From Meghimatium bilineatum (taxonomy: Eukaryota > Mollusca > Gastropoda > Stylommatophora > Philomycidae), in NCBI GenBank assembly GCA_034231615.1, contig CM067311.1, forward strand, positions 19,720,173 to 19,784,172: a stretch of DNA of 64,000 nt. Reading direction: 5' to 3'. Numbering within the stretch: the first letter of the stretch is position 1; each line of letters begins with the position of its first letter. Under the pieces are notes generated by a model. It worked only from the letters and a program-made list of their open reading frames with translations, was not told the origin of the DNA and did no database searches. The translations under genes were made by a program, and so were the position numbers. Positions 10,594-21,799 of this stretch are shown one piece after another.

Positions 10594-12260
10594 CATTAAT
10601 ACCCCCGTACATCAACAGTTCTGCTGGAATGTTGTCTACACCAGGTGACTTTCTCCTTTCAATGTTCGTATGGCCTCTTTTATTTCATCAAATAGAATTT
10701 CTGAATTTTCTATTTCTCGGTTGTTTAGTTCAGAATTCTCTAATATTGTGTAGTCAGGATTACATTTGCAGTTATACAACTCCTTGCAATACTCTGTCCA
10801 TCTTTTCACTATAGCTGTTGTTTCATCCATGTTTGTCTTGTATCATAGATATATGTGTTCTTTTTGGTTGTGTTATCTTTCTTAGAGTATCGTATGCTAC
10901 CTTACTGTTTCCGCATTTAACATTTTCATTGATGGTTTCACATTGTTCCTCTAGCCACACTTCTTGTGCTTGTTTCATTTTCCTTCTGATGTTTTTGTTT
11001 ATTTTGCTATATTGCCCTGACATTTCATGGGCCTCTTTCTTAATCTTTTTCACTTCCCTCCGTTCGTCACACAATTTCAGGATGTCATCTGTTACCCAAG
11101 GTTTGTGTGTTATTCTTCTTGTCCCTAGTATTTCTGTTGCTAATTTTAATAAAGTTTCTTTCATGGCTCTGTGAGAGAGTTAACATCTTAATTTACAAGG
11201 TTTAGAGCTGCAAATTTTCCTCCCACTGTTGCCTCAAATATCTCTGCTATTTCTGGATTTTTCAATTTTTCTAAATTAAATCTTAATCATGTGCATTTGT
11301 TTTGCGAATGATTCTTTGTAAACTTAATTTTGATCGTCAGTACAACCATATCATGGTCGCTACCGATGTCTGCTCCTGGAAAAGTTCTTGTTTGTGCTTT
11401 GTTTATGCTGGACTTGAATTTTTTCGGTGTAAGAGTGAAATCAATTTGATTATGTATGTCTGCTTTTGGAGCATGCCATGTTGTTCTTCTGGAAAGCTAG
11501 TGTGGGAATAATGTATTTGCAAGAGTAAGTTTAAATTTACTGCAAAATCCAATAGTCTTAGTCCTCGTTCATTCGTTTCTCCTGTTCTAAATTTCCCTAC
11601 TGTACCGGCCCATTGATCATAAGCGCCAGGTCCCACTTTTGCGTTTCAGTCGCCTAGTACTATTAATATATATTTTTTTGGGATCTCCTTTATTGTGTCT
11701 TCTAGTGTTTCGTAAAATGTGTCTATTTCCTCTTTGTCATAATTGGCAGTTGGGGCATAAACTTGAATTATTGTGATGTTTTTGGGTTTAGCTGCTACAC
11801 TTATTGTTATAAGTCTGCTGTTTATAGGGGTGCAACTAATGATAGATTTAAATTTCTCCTTGTTTACAATAAACCCCACTCCATGTTGGTGTTTCGTTTC
11901 ATCTCCGCTATACCATATTTTGTGACCGTCATCCATTGTTGTTTCATCAAATCCTGTCCACCTTACCTCTGCCATGCCCATTATGTCCCATGTGTACTTG
12001 TTTAATTCGTGTGTAAGTTTGCTGACCTTTCCATTTTCAATATGCTTTGTCTAGTTGTATTATTACTTTAGTCTGTGATTTCTTCTCAGTGTCTACCTCC
12101 ACCCATTCACTGCTCTTTCCTATTTCTTCAAATTCACATACTCTTCGCTGTGTGTTCAGCGTCTGCCATCCATGATCTGCCACGCTTGATTCATTTTCCC
12201 TTTGACTCATCTAGACTTTGGTTTAATGGGTGGTGGTTGTATTCTGTCACTTTAAGGTAT
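10594..12260 (-). pseudogene. RTE-1 LINE copy, 5' half (endonuclease and RT N-part)
   Basis: Continuation of the copy at 7072-8545. The apurinic-type endonuclease is seen at 11646-11981 (MGMAEVRWTG, QVYAPTANYDKEEIDTFY) and 11403-11636 (ETNERGLRLLDFA). The linker lies at 10823-11164 (KPWVTDDILKLCDERREV, KMKQAQEVW) and the start of RT at 10636-10830 (IVKRWTEYCKELYN). Frames change between the pieces. The 5' edge at about 12260 abuts an RNH-B remnant on the same strand. The hydrophobic plus-strand ORF at 10818-11174 is antisense. Confidence 0.9.
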
Positions 12261-12281
12261 GATCTAACCTGTGCTACCTGA

Positions 12282-13245
12282 TGTCACACTCTAATGCTGG
12301 GGAGATCAAGCAGAAATCTCATAGTAGAGATGGGTGTATCACTAGTACACCCCAGTACTGCTGTCATTGCCTCATGTTGGACTTTTTCCAATCTAACAAC
12401 TTGTGTCTGTGACAGTGTTAGTAGGCAGAGGCTATAATCTATGATAGATAGGAACATAATTTGTAGAAGCAGAAACAATACCCACTGCTACATGTTGAAG
12501 GTCGCCATAACCTTGATCACTTTATTAGCCTTCTGAATCATATTTGTGATGTTTGTTGAATGAGACTTCTATCAAAGGATATCCCAAGATATTTAAGGTC
12601 CTGTTCTTTTTCAATGAATGAGCCCATGCAACTGTCAGTGTGTACCTGACCAGATTATCAGTTACGGAGTACCAGACGACCTTTGCTTTCGAGGGATTTA
12701 TCACAGCATTGTATGTTCTGCACCATATTGACAATTGATCTAGTCCACACTGTACACAGTCAGCAATATCTGTTCTATTCCTTCCCATGTTGTATAGTAG
12801 GAATTCCTTCCCATGTTGTATAGTTGGATAACATCAGCGTATGTTAGAACTCTATAGGATGAGTGTAACTAACTATATTAAATGCACCTTCTAGGTCTAT
12901 TGCTGCAACTACAGATTATTCTTTATTCTGAAAACCTTCATAAACTTCATATGCAAGAACTGCTGCATTTGTGAGTGTGTCTCTTCTGGGTCTGTATGCA
13001 CCTAGGTTGTTTGGGAGAATGGCTTTGATCTCTAGTTCCCTGGTTATGCGTCTAGCGACAATTCTTTCCAGCAACTTGCCATACACATTCTGCAGTGTGA
13101 TGATGCAATAACCTTTTATGTCTGTAGCATCTTTGCCTGGTTTTTGCATGGGTATAAGATAGCTTTGTAGCCACTCCTCTTGTACAACTCCTGTTTTCAG
13201 ACTCACATTATAATCGTCTGTGATCTTAGCTAGGATATTCCCCAT
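12282..13245 (-). pseudogene. RNH-B LINE copy (interrupted), RT part
   Basis: Minus-strand pieces follow the RNH-B order. KPGKDATDIKGYCIITLQN and LERIVARRI lie at 12916-13257. WCRTYNAVINPSKA lies at 12525-12788. LCLLTLSQTQVVRLEKVQ and VLGCTSDTPISTMRFLLD lie at 12284-12478 and match the copy at 8.5-10.6 kb almost residue by residue. The catalytic YADD stretch near 12800-12860 is damaged. The element continues upstream at 16757-17565 beyond the inserted RNH-A LINE. Its 3' end, including RNase H, is missing at the junction with RTE-1. Confidence 0.85.
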
Positions 13246-13408
13246 CAAGGCCAGCACCTTGCAGTGGTGATGGGGCTTAGTTCAGCCATCAGGGGCTGGA
13301 AACTAAGACTGGTCGGGCAGTCCCATTCGAGCAGGACCATAGTCCTGCCCAAGTAAGCAGAGTGCTGAAGACGGAGGCATCCAGCCAAAAGGCGCACATA
13401 TAATCAGG

Positions 13409-14401
13409 ATGCCACGCACAAAACACAATGGAAACATGTCTGTATCTATAAAAAGTTATGGTGCCTGCCCTGTGGCGGACGTTCAGGCAGGGACGGTGTC
13501 GGGCCCTATAACTCGAAAGGGCCCAACCTCAGTTACTGAAAGTCCTTCTCAATTGCCTCGAGGAGCCAGGAGGCAAGGGAATAGAGCTACTGGCCAAACA
13601 AACAAACGACCAATAAAAATAATGCACTGGAAAGCTGTGGGTGTCAACAGTAAAAGAGATGGATACAGCAAAAAATTGGAACTTGAAAATGTCCTCAGTG
13701 AAGACCAAGTTAATATATGCTGTATCCAAGAAACACACCTCAGCAGCGACATAGCCTTCAAAATCAGAGGCTACCAGTGCTACCGATCTGACCGAAAGGA
13801 CAGGCGAAAGGGTTGAATTCTGACACTTGTTAAAAACAATATCAGCGCATGTCAGCTGGAAGTATATATGGAAGGGGCAGAATACCAGATGCTCCACCTA
13901 AAAACAGACAGTGCAGAATTCCATCTCCTGAACTACTACTGCCCAAATGATAAACCATTGGCACTAGACACAATTCCAGATAAAGAGAGACTTATGGTGT
14001 GTGGTGACTTCAACAGCCACTCTCAGAGCTGGGGCTACGATCATATCGACAAGAGAGGTGAGGAACTTGAGAGCTGGCAGGATGAAAATAATCTCATCCT
14101 TATTAACCAGCCAGCTGACTCACCAACCTTCTACTCGAGAGCATGGCACACCACCTCTACACCAGATCTGGCATTCCACTCACCAGGCCTGGAATGGAAC
14201 ATCACACGTGTCGTTGGAAAGCAGCTTGGGGGTAGTGACCACAGACCAGTATTTCTGGAAATCCACAATGAATTTACCAAGGACAGCAGCACGCTCACTA
14301 GGTGGAACTATAAGAGGGCAGACTGGAAAATGTACCAGCATTTAACCAGTGTTCTAGCTAAGGACATGAACTTGGACAAAGACATCAATAGAGCAGAGTG
14401 A
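13409..14401 (+). pseudogene. RNH-A APE endonuclease (N-terminal) reading frame
   Basis: A frame from an ATG at 13409. The first 70 codons are basic and S/T/G-rich. The endonuclease fold then begins at KIMHWKAVGV, with CCIQETHL, GDFNSHSQSWG and GGSDHRPV, which are the metal and phosphate-binding motifs of APE-type LINE endonucleases. It nicks target DNA to prime reverse transcription. One TGA at 13814-13816 replaces an expected glycine codon (GGA to TGA by comparison with the family). A 2-bp loss near 14396 shifts the frame into RT; the copy at 55.5 kb keeps those bases. Without these two lesions it would run into the RT. Confidence 0.9.
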
Positions 14402-15863
14402 ATTTAATAGATGTATACTACATGCTGCTAGTAAAACCATACCCAGGGGGGCACGCAAAAACTACAAACCCTACTGGAATGATGAACTGGAAAAGCTGCA
14501 AAATGAGATGGAAACATCTAGACAGCAGGCTGAGAACAGACCTATCCAAGAACATCACAACAAATATCAGCAAACAAAGGCTAAATTTCAAAGAGCCAAG
14601 TTACAAGCCAGACGGAGTAGCTGGAAAGAAAAAACAGAGTCACTGAACCTAGAAAGAGATACTAGGAAATTATGGAAACTTGTAAAACAACTAAATGATG
14701 AAGGTACAGGGAGAAATACCAGGATCACACTTTATAAAGATAGAAACATTTTAACAGGTAAACATGCAGCTGATTACTTTGCAGATTCCTTTGCAGAAGA
14801 CAATAACATCAAAGTCAGCCCAGACAAACAACAGGAGGTTCGAGAGAACCAGCAAAACATTGGACAAGGCGAACCTATACCTGAAGTCATGGAGGCACCA
14901 ATCACAATGAGAGAACTGGAGCATGCAATATCCAAATTGAAAATGAAAAAGTCCCCTGGAGCTGATGGAGTGTCCAATGAAATGATTAGAAACCTGGGAA
15001 TTGCAGCAAGAGCAAAGCTACTGCAGATCTTTAATACAAGCTGGTCCACGGGTAATGTACCACAGGCGTGGAGAGAAGCAATAATGATACCACTCCTCAA
15101 ATCAGGAAAAGATGGCAACACAGTCTCCAACTACAGGCCCATCAGCCTCACAAGCTGTCTATGCAAAACAATGGAACACATTATCAATCTTAGGATGCAG
15201 TGGTACCTTGAAAGTGAAAACCTTCTGGTATCACAGCAAGCAGGTTTCAGACAGTGCTACTCTACTGAAGATCAGGCAACCTACCTCTCCCAAGAGATTG
15301 AGGATGCCTTCCAAGATAAGAAACTGGTACTAGCAGCATGGATAGACCTCAGAAAAGCATTTGATAAGGTCTGGAAAGAAGGGCTCCTAAAGAAATTGCG
15401 AAATTGCAGGGTTAGCTCAAGAATGTACAAATGGGTAAAAGCATACCTGCATAATAGAAGAGCCAGGGTACAATTAGATGGTCGCAAGAGCAAGAAAGTT
15501 CTACTGCGTCATGGAGTCCCCCAGGGAGGAGTCCTGTCGCCCACACTTTTCTTGGTTTACATCAATGACCTAGTTGCTGAACTACCACACAGGATCAAAG
15601 TGGCAATGTATGCTGACGACCTAGTGATCTGGTGCACGGAAGAACATGCAACAGTGGCCACTAAACAAATACAAAGAGCTATCGATGCCCTAACCTTATG
15701 GGCTAATAGATGGTGCATCAGCATTAACACAGATAAGTGCAGCACTACACTTTTTACCCTCTCACCAAAACAAAAAGCCGGTCATATCAAGATAGATGGA
15801 GAGCTCTTGAAAGAAGACAAACAACCCACATACCTCAGAGTTACTTTTGATGCTAAACTGACA
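14399..15863 (+). pseudogene. RNH-A reverse transcriptase reading frame
   Basis: An open frame from the frameshift to 15932. The linker is rich in K, R and Q. RT then has SPGADGVSNEMIRNLG, YRPISLTSCLCKTMEHII, AAWIDLRKAFDKVWKEG, HGVPQGGVLSPTLFLVYIN and MYADDLVIWC (YADD intact), and ends at TYLRVTFDAKLT. At about 15863 the sequence jumps to NTKRGRTEQ. A segment of about 545 bp present in the 35.3-35.85 kb copy (thumb region and linker to RNase H) is deleted, and RNase H follows in a different frame. The RT active site is intact but the polypeptide is cut. Confidence 0.92.
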
Positions 15864-15869
15864 AGGAAT

Positions 15870-16707
15870 ACTAAGCGAGGACGAACAGAACAGTGTGCAG
15901 CGAAGGACAGTCACCCTCAGTTTCCTGGATGAGGAATATCCACAAGATATATGGGTCAGAGTATACACAGATGGGTCAGCACAGAATGCAGTGAGGAATG
16001 GAGGTGCAGGTGTATATATAGAATATCCACACAAGCCTAGAGATACAATCAGAACACCGACAGGAAAATTCTGCAATAATTATGATGCAGAAATCCAGGC
16101 AATTAGTGTGGCAGCTAAAAAACTGCTGAACTCCAACTCTGAACTACAGCCTGTGACAGATGCAAGGTCAGTGCTTCAAGCTCTCCAGTCTGAAAAACTA
16201 ACAGACTTGAAAAAACTACTTAGCGAATTGTCTTACCAGTATAGGGTAACCATGCAGTGGATACCCTCTCACTGTGGAATACCAGGAAATGAAAAAGCAG
16301 ACCAACTGGCTAAGGAAGGTGCTGCCGAAGACCAACCTGATATACCAATCACCTACCATCAGAAAAAACAGATGATCAAGTCAATAAGAAAGCCACAAAC
16401 GCCAACACAAGATGACTATCATATTATGAACAGACCAGAACAAGTTATAATTCTACGTCTCAGAACAGGACACAACCGACTCCGCAGTCACATGTATACA
16501 AAGTTCAAGATTGGCAACACAGCCATGTGTACATGTGGACAGGCAGCACAGAGTGCGAAACATATACTTCAAGAGTGTTCTGAGCATGAAACGCTGAGGC
16601 AGACATATTGGCCAGAGGAAACAACACTGGAATCAAAACTCTATGGGACACTGTATGAACTACAAAAGACAGTGAGTTTTATTCAGGAGACAGAATTACA
16701 GATATAG
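15870..16707 (+). pseudogene. RNH-A RNase H and C-terminal zinc segment
   Basis: The frame from 15895 carries RNase H: VYTDGSAQN, NYDAEIQAIS, a shortened VTDARSV, and IPSHCGIPGNEKADQLA, which supply the D, E, D and H/D ligands. The VFL strand before the third aspartate is missing through a 9-bp deletion relative to the 36-kb copy. The C-terminus has MCTCGQAAQSAKHILQECSEH, a C-x-C...H...C zinc-binding type segment common in these LINEs. The stop at 16705-16707 is followed by a 3' UTR and GAA tail. RNase H removes template RNA after reverse transcription. Confidence 0.9.
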
Positions 16708-16756
16708 ACATGTTTCAAGTGAACGAAAGAAGAAGAAGCTAGGATATTTTCCCCAA

Positions 16757-17565
16757 TGTCCTCGAGTAAGCTGTACCTGATTCCATCCTAACCTGGAGTG
16801 CCATCAGACGTATTCTTAATAACTAAATTCACTTCTTCAACATCTACAAGCTGTTCTTCTTTGTCCCTGATATCCGTGATGAATGTCAGGGTACGCAGCA
16901 TTTCTTTGCATTGATCTAAATCACCCTGATTAGTTTTTTGAAGATATCATCACAGAAGGCTCTGCCTTTCATCTCATCTGATGTCAGTGTCTGCCCTGAT
17001 TCGTCCCTCACGCTTGTGCTGGGTTTCGTTTCTATTCTCCGCTTCATTGATCTATGTAGCTTCCAGAACTAGTGTAATACTTTGTCCACCGTGATCTCCT
17101 CAGTAAATTTTTTCCAATGCGTCGTTTTTGCTTCTTCAGCAGCTTGTTTAAAAATCTCAATTGTCTTTATTGCACTCTGAGCCTCCCGTTTATCATTGAG
17201 TGTGATGTATGCCTGTTTTCTCTTGCATTGCCAATCCTTGATTTCTTGCTTTTTGAGTAGCCATGTTGCCTCTTTCTTTTTAGTCCATCATGGGGGGGGG
17301 GGGGGGCTGTTGAACCTTAGGTCTAACCCACTTTCGTTCTGAGGCCTTTTTCCTAAAGTTGCTAAGCACTGCACTGATTCTTGTAGGTATTAGGTCTGTT
17401 GATTATCCTCTTCGCACACCGGACATGTCCATAGGTGTTCAGATCTCTGCTTCAGTAAATCTCTCAGGGTATAGTGACTGATGGTTCCGGTTCTATGTTG
17501 GTTCACTGATTCTTTTGTGGGCGCTTATCTAAAAGGGTGGTGAATCCTGATCAATCTGACTTGCC
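16757..17565 (-). pseudogene. RNH-B LINE copy (interrupted), upstream part
   Basis: Continuation of the copy at 12282-13245, upstream in element order. The boundary is fixed by the duplicated AGCTAGGATATT. Reading frames are badly broken and no clear endonuclease motif is left. Assignment rests mainly on continuity across the RNH-A insertion and on the matching target sequence. A G run lies at about 17294-17306. Confidence 0.6.
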
Positions 17566-17875
17566 GCCTTTTTGAGAAACTTATGAAACTCGGGAATTCC
17601 CATAATGGTGAACGACAACTCACTGTCCACTACATTCAGAAATATCTATTAGACATAAAAACATACTAGAGCTTCAGCCCTCACAGTTCACTGATGGACA
17701 CAACGTGGGCGGGCAGAACAACAAAGAAATATGTCGCAAGGGCCAGAGTTGTGCCCTGATGTTGACGTGTTTCTGCAGCATTAGACTCAGAACGCCATCA
17801 AGTCAGAAAACAATGGTCATCCCGGTGGGAACAACAGAGGAAAACATTCATAAGGAAAACTGACAATTCAAAAAA
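17566..17875. other. No gene recognised
   Basis: Sequence between the RNH-B remnant and a SINE. It may belong to the LINE endonuclease remnant downstream, but no motif supports that. Confidence 0.3.
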
Positions 17876-18180
17876 ATATGCGGTATCCTAGTGGATAGTA
17901 AGCTTGCTTGCTATCATCTGGTTACAGCGTGCCAGGTTTGAAACCACGTCCGGATATTTAAAAAAGAATAAAATCCGGATTGTGATTTCTCACTTGACAC
18001 GACCACTCCTCCAGCCGACTCAGCTGTAAATGAGTACCTGACGCATGAGTTAGGGAAGGTAAAAAAAAAAAAAACAGCAAGGAAGGGAACTGGCCACCCC
18101 ACCTAATAGTTGCTGCGGCTTAGTACATGAAGAGTTATCTTCATCCCCGACAGGCTGATGCCATGGGACCTACCTTTAAC
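17876..18180 (+). repeat. tRNA-derived SINE (SINE-2, Meta/V-type core)
   Basis: The head has an A-box-like CGGTATCCTAGTGGATAG and a B-box-like GGTTTGAAACC at about 17935-17945. The body includes CCGACTCAGCTGTAAATGAG, a stretch I associate from memory with the conserved core of broadly distributed invertebrate SINEs. An A run lies at about 18060-18074, and GGCTGATGCCATGG closes the element. It is unrelated to SINE-1 outside the promoter boxes. The family name is an inference. Confidence 0.7.
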
Positions 18181-18184
18181 ATTA

Positions 18185-18800
18185 GCATTGGATACTGGAA
18201 CTGAAATAGTGCTGCCCAGTTCTGGAACATCTCCTGTATGACTTTGACATCATGTTACTATAGGAGACACAGGCCGAACAGTTTAATTTCATGGACTTTG
18301 CATGTTACATCATTCCTGTAAGCCCAACACACCACGGTGAAGCCATTCTCATTAGTCAAGGATTACCACACACACTATTAAACTTAACAGTGTGGGATAG
18401 AGAGTTGCAGGTGGTACAGATAACATTCTAGGGTAGAAGGTGGAATATCGTTAATATCGACATAGGAAATTGCTCTCACATGAAGTCCGATGGCTGGGAA
18501 TTCATTAGCAAACTAGAACATCTCCCTGTAGAAATGCTACTTGGTTTGCGGGGATTCAATGCACGCAATGTCTCTTGGGGAAACTCAAACAACAACCCTC
18601 AAGGACTGGTTTTAAATCAAGCGCTTCTTGAGACTGACCTAACTCTTCTGAACTGAGTGAGCATGACTAGATTAGCAGCCAAAGATACAGACTCCAACAT
18701 TGAAATCACACTGGTGTCAGGTCATGGAGCGACAGATGCGAGATGGACAGCTCTTAAATACTATGGGACCGACCATTTGCCATTTCCGTTGTTTTTTGTT
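18185..18800 (+). pseudogene. LINE APE endonuclease remnant
   Basis: Scattered frames give a start like GYWN.NSAAQFWN, then LVSQGLPHTLLNLTVWD, then FNARNVSWGNSNNNPQG and QALLETDLTLLN, then GTDHLPF. These are the core motifs of an APE-type endonuclease in the correct order. It is riddled with frameshifts and no RT follows, so it is a truncated remnant. The wording differs from RNH-A, so it is a separate LINE family. Confidence 0.7.
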
Positions 18801-19911
18801 TACTCCAACCTACATTCCTAATACTGTTAACTATTGACCCCGCCCCCACCCTTGCAAACAAACCCCCTCCACCAATTCTCTACGTTGATTATTGGTAGCC
18901 CCCTGCTCTGTGTTTGTCCTTGTGCGACATTACACACACACACTATTTGGAGTGTTTGCATGTTTTATATTTTAATTTATCATCCTTGCAATCAGTATTC
19001 TTCTGATCTTATTTAACACTTATAACTTCTTTAACTTTTGGCATAATTTATATATTGCTATTTGTACCTATTAATAGTATGTAGGATTTTGCGCACAGTA
19101 ATAAACATAATTGAAGGCTTTTCCCCTTATATCTATTTACCTCCTTTCTGTCTATGTACAAGGATATCTTGGTATAAATATCTCTATACATAAATTTTTG
19201 TAATTGTTGTGTGTTTTCGTTTCCTGAAAAAGGTCCCGTTTGGACTTCAGTGTGGAAACAGTCCTTGTTATTGTGTTTATTGTTATTCAGTTTTTACATT
19301 TAAAAAATTTATTTTGATAGTCAGTAGTTAGTATTATAGGAAAATCTTTAACTTTATTAGTGTATATAACTTATATTAAGTTAGTTTGGTCATGAAACTA
19401 TATAAATATTCAGGTGTGTTACAGTGTGGAAAACGATATTTTCAGGTTTGCCATAGAAAATAAATAAAAGTAAGCAATTTTTGCAAATTTCTTATTTGAT
19501 TTTGATGTTTTTCTGTATTCCCATGTTTACAATCTTCTCACACCTCTTGTATAAACATATCTTAGACCAATATATGCTGTATTCAATTCTTTATTTACAT
19601 GTAAACAAATTATTTTAAAATCTCTAAGTACAAAAAAAGATATTACAAACACCCATGTTTGGTTATTTTTGCGAACAAAAATATTCACTACTTCCTCAAA
19701 TCTCTCGTATGGCACATTAACAAAAACAGATTATACATATATTTACAGTAGGCCTATGTAATTATTCATTTAAATGTGCAAAGATATATTTTTTAATCTC
19801 TAAAAACAAAAAAGTTATTGCGCTTTCCAAACACCAAAAAAAATACAAAAATGTTCAAACTATATATAATCCAGTGGCAGGAAAAAGATAAAATAAAAAG
19901 ATTGTAGTGTA
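18801..19911. other. AT-rich, no gene; degenerate ribozyme-like motif
   Basis: No gene. At 19221-19260, CCTGAAAAAGGTCC, a short loop, GGACTTC and then GTGGAAACAG resemble the stem-loop plus GAAAC pattern found at the 3' ends of the Penelope-like copies at 33 and 38.7 kb. This could be the end of a very old Penelope-like copy. Confidence 0.3.
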
Positions 19912-20176
19912 TCATATTCAGGACATTGCCATCAACCCAGCATATTTTGGCTGTAGTGATTTTCAAGGCAATATAAATATGTTCAGTAGTTAGGACATTG
20001 CCATCAACCCAGCATATTTTGGCTGTAGTGATTTTCAAGGCAATATAAATATGTTCACTAGTTTACCATTGATTTCAGAATAGTCCAGATGCCTAATTGA
20101 CTGTGGCAGGGATCGAAACTCGGTACCTTGACCTTCACAGACCTCTAGGATACCACTCCACTACAGAACCGTATAA
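19912..20176 (-). repeat. SINE-1, copy 2, with internal 72-bp tandem duplication
   Basis: Read in reverse complement, TAGTGGAGTGG (A box, perfect to consensus) and GTTTCGATCCC (B box) head a body collinear with the copy at 3655-3852. The distal body is duplicated in tandem: 19920-19991 and 19992-20063 are nearly identical. The antisense ORF that repeats ITTAKICWVDGNVL is an artefact of this duplication. Confidence 0.85.
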
Positions 20177-20803
20177 ATAGTGTAAATTCAATCTGGCTTG
20201 CTAAAGGATAATATGTATGCTCTACTTAAAGTTTTATAATTTGTTTTTTTAGTCTGTTCCAACAATATTTTTTTCAAAGCAGCTGTTTTTATGATCCCTT
20301 ATTTTTTAATACTCGACAATGTACATTTTTTCACTACTGGGGCCAAATTTAACTTCAAAGTATGTAAGTGTGACTCATGTTTTGGCAATGTTTGACCTAT
20401 ATTAATGGTGATCCTGATATTTAGCTGTGAGTTAGTAGCCTATTGACACATGATGATGATGAAATAATCCCTTTAGCTGTAAGTTGATAGCCGCTTCTAG
20501 CCCATAGCCTTTCTGACAAAAGCAGAGATCCTCCTCAGTTGAGCAACCCAATCTCTTATTAGGTTTGTTGTCTCAAAGGCATATTAGGAGGTTTATGAAT
20601 GCACTTATAGTCTCCAAAGGATGGCATTCCAGTGGGACAGTATCCCAGGATCAGCATGTCCTGCCAGGAGTGTTGCATGTACTTCTAGGCCAATCTACTG
20701 GCCTGCATCTCTTCATTATCCATGTGATAATGATAATTATTTTCACAGGTAACAGGTTGTCAGCCTATCCCCCATCTTTCCCTATGACATGCCTGGAAAC
20801 ATA

Positions 20804-20870
20804 ATTTATCTTTGGTTATCACTTATAATTGTATATACTGGCATTTATCTTTGGTTATCACTTATAATTG
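20804..20870. repeat. Direct repeat next to exon acceptor
   Basis: A 28-bp sequence beginning ATTTATCTTTGGTTATC is present at 20804-20831 and again at 20843-20870, about 30 bp before the exon starting at 20902. It lies in the presumed intron. Confidence 0.9.
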
Positions 20871-20901
20871 AATATATATGTTTATCTCTGTGACCATGTA
20901 G

Positions 20902-21073
20902 GTTGAGCAGTGGCTTTTGGCAGACAATAATGCAGACTTTAGAAAAGAGAATGTTGATGTGATTATTCCCTTGTTGCGTTTCTGCAAGATGACACCAACA
21001 GAACTTTTAACTATAGAGTCATCTCCTTTAATGGAGCAATTTTCCACAGCTTTGAAATCAAAACTGGGAGCAG
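20902..21073 (+). CDS. Exon of host BTB-BACK domain protein (BTBD17-like?)
   Basis: A 172-bp open stretch bounded by an AG acceptor (CATGTAG ending 20901) and a strong donor (GCAG|GTAAGA at 21073/21074). It translates as VEQWLLADN followed by IIPLLRFCKMTPTELLTI and ESSPLMEQF, the usual end of a BACK domain, where a hydrophobic helix leads into LL..I..SPL. BTB-BACK proteins are often adaptors for cullin-3 ligases or, in the BTBD17 group, secreted-type proteins; the exact family is a guess. The upstream BTB exon is not in the window. The exon ends one base into a codon. Base composition and lack of stops separate it from its transposon surroundings. Confidence 0.6.
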
Positions 21074-21157
21074 GTAAGAACAACATCTTTACAGTTCATA
21101 ATCTTTGTCAAGTCTTATTGTTTGTATTTATTTTGACTTTTGTCAAAATATATATTT

Positions 21158-21296
<139 letters not shown>

Positions 21297-21390
21297 TCCT
21301 GTATTTTTCTGTATGTGCTGTCTCTTCCATATGAACACTACATTGAGTCTACCTCTTTTGTCGACTTTGTTGTTTCAGTCTGTTTGTCCC

Positions 21391-21425
21391 TATCTTGATA
21401 AAGACCTGTTGATCGAAATGCCTAT
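21391..21425 (+). other. Penelope-like 3' motif remnant (hammerhead-like)
   Basis: CTTGATAAAGACCTGTTGATC followed by GAAATGC matches the motif at the 3' ends of the Penelope-like copies (33049-33077, 38719-38747). Only this end is recognisable; it is probably a short relic of another copy. Confidence 0.5.
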
Positions 21426-21799
21426 TCTGTGCATTTGTTCCAGATAAATTGACATTTAACACATTATATATTTGTTATACCAAAGTTATGTGTTAGGTCA
21501 TTGGTGGTGACACACAACGCATTTCCGTTCTCTGGACTATATCTTGCTGGAAATCTTGTATGACCATTTTTCTGCAGTCTTCCTGCATTCAGTCTTTGCT
21601 ACCATCTGCCTGCATTCAATGTTTGCTGCAGTCTACCGGCATTCAATTTGTGCTGCAGGTTGAACCTGTATTCATTTTTTTATGCAGACTACCTATATTG
21701 TAAATATTTACAGCAGGTAGAACCTGCATTCAATTTTTTATGTAGTCCTTTTTTGACCAGTATATAATGTTGAATAATATTTGTGATCACAATAACAAA

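Larger units (their letters stand above)
13246..16736 (+). mobile_element. RNH-A LINE, nearly full-length copy (APE-RT-RNase H)
   Basis: About 3.5 kb, with a 160-bp 5' leader starting AAGGCCAGCACC and a GAA-rich 3' tail. The flanks repeat AGCTAGGATATT (13228-13239 and 16737-16748), followed by similar C/A-rich bases, so the target-site duplication is roughly 18 bp. The element sits inside an RNH-B copy of opposite orientation. Domains are given in the three entries below. Other copies are at 33.6-36.8 kb (+) and 52.7-55.6 kb (-). The order APE, RT, RNase H fits the I/Ingi/Nimb-type LINEs; the clade is not resolved here. Confidence 0.93.

Noticed and set aside
10818-11174. 118-codon hydrophobic ORF (+)
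   Set aside because: Antisense to the RTE-1 linker, which has clear family motifs.
13529-13897. 122-codon minus-strand ORF
   Set aside because: Shadow of the RNH-A endonuclease frame on the plus strand.
20101-20170. tRNA gene on the minus strand
   Set aside because: Same reasoning: it is the head of the second SINE-1 copy.
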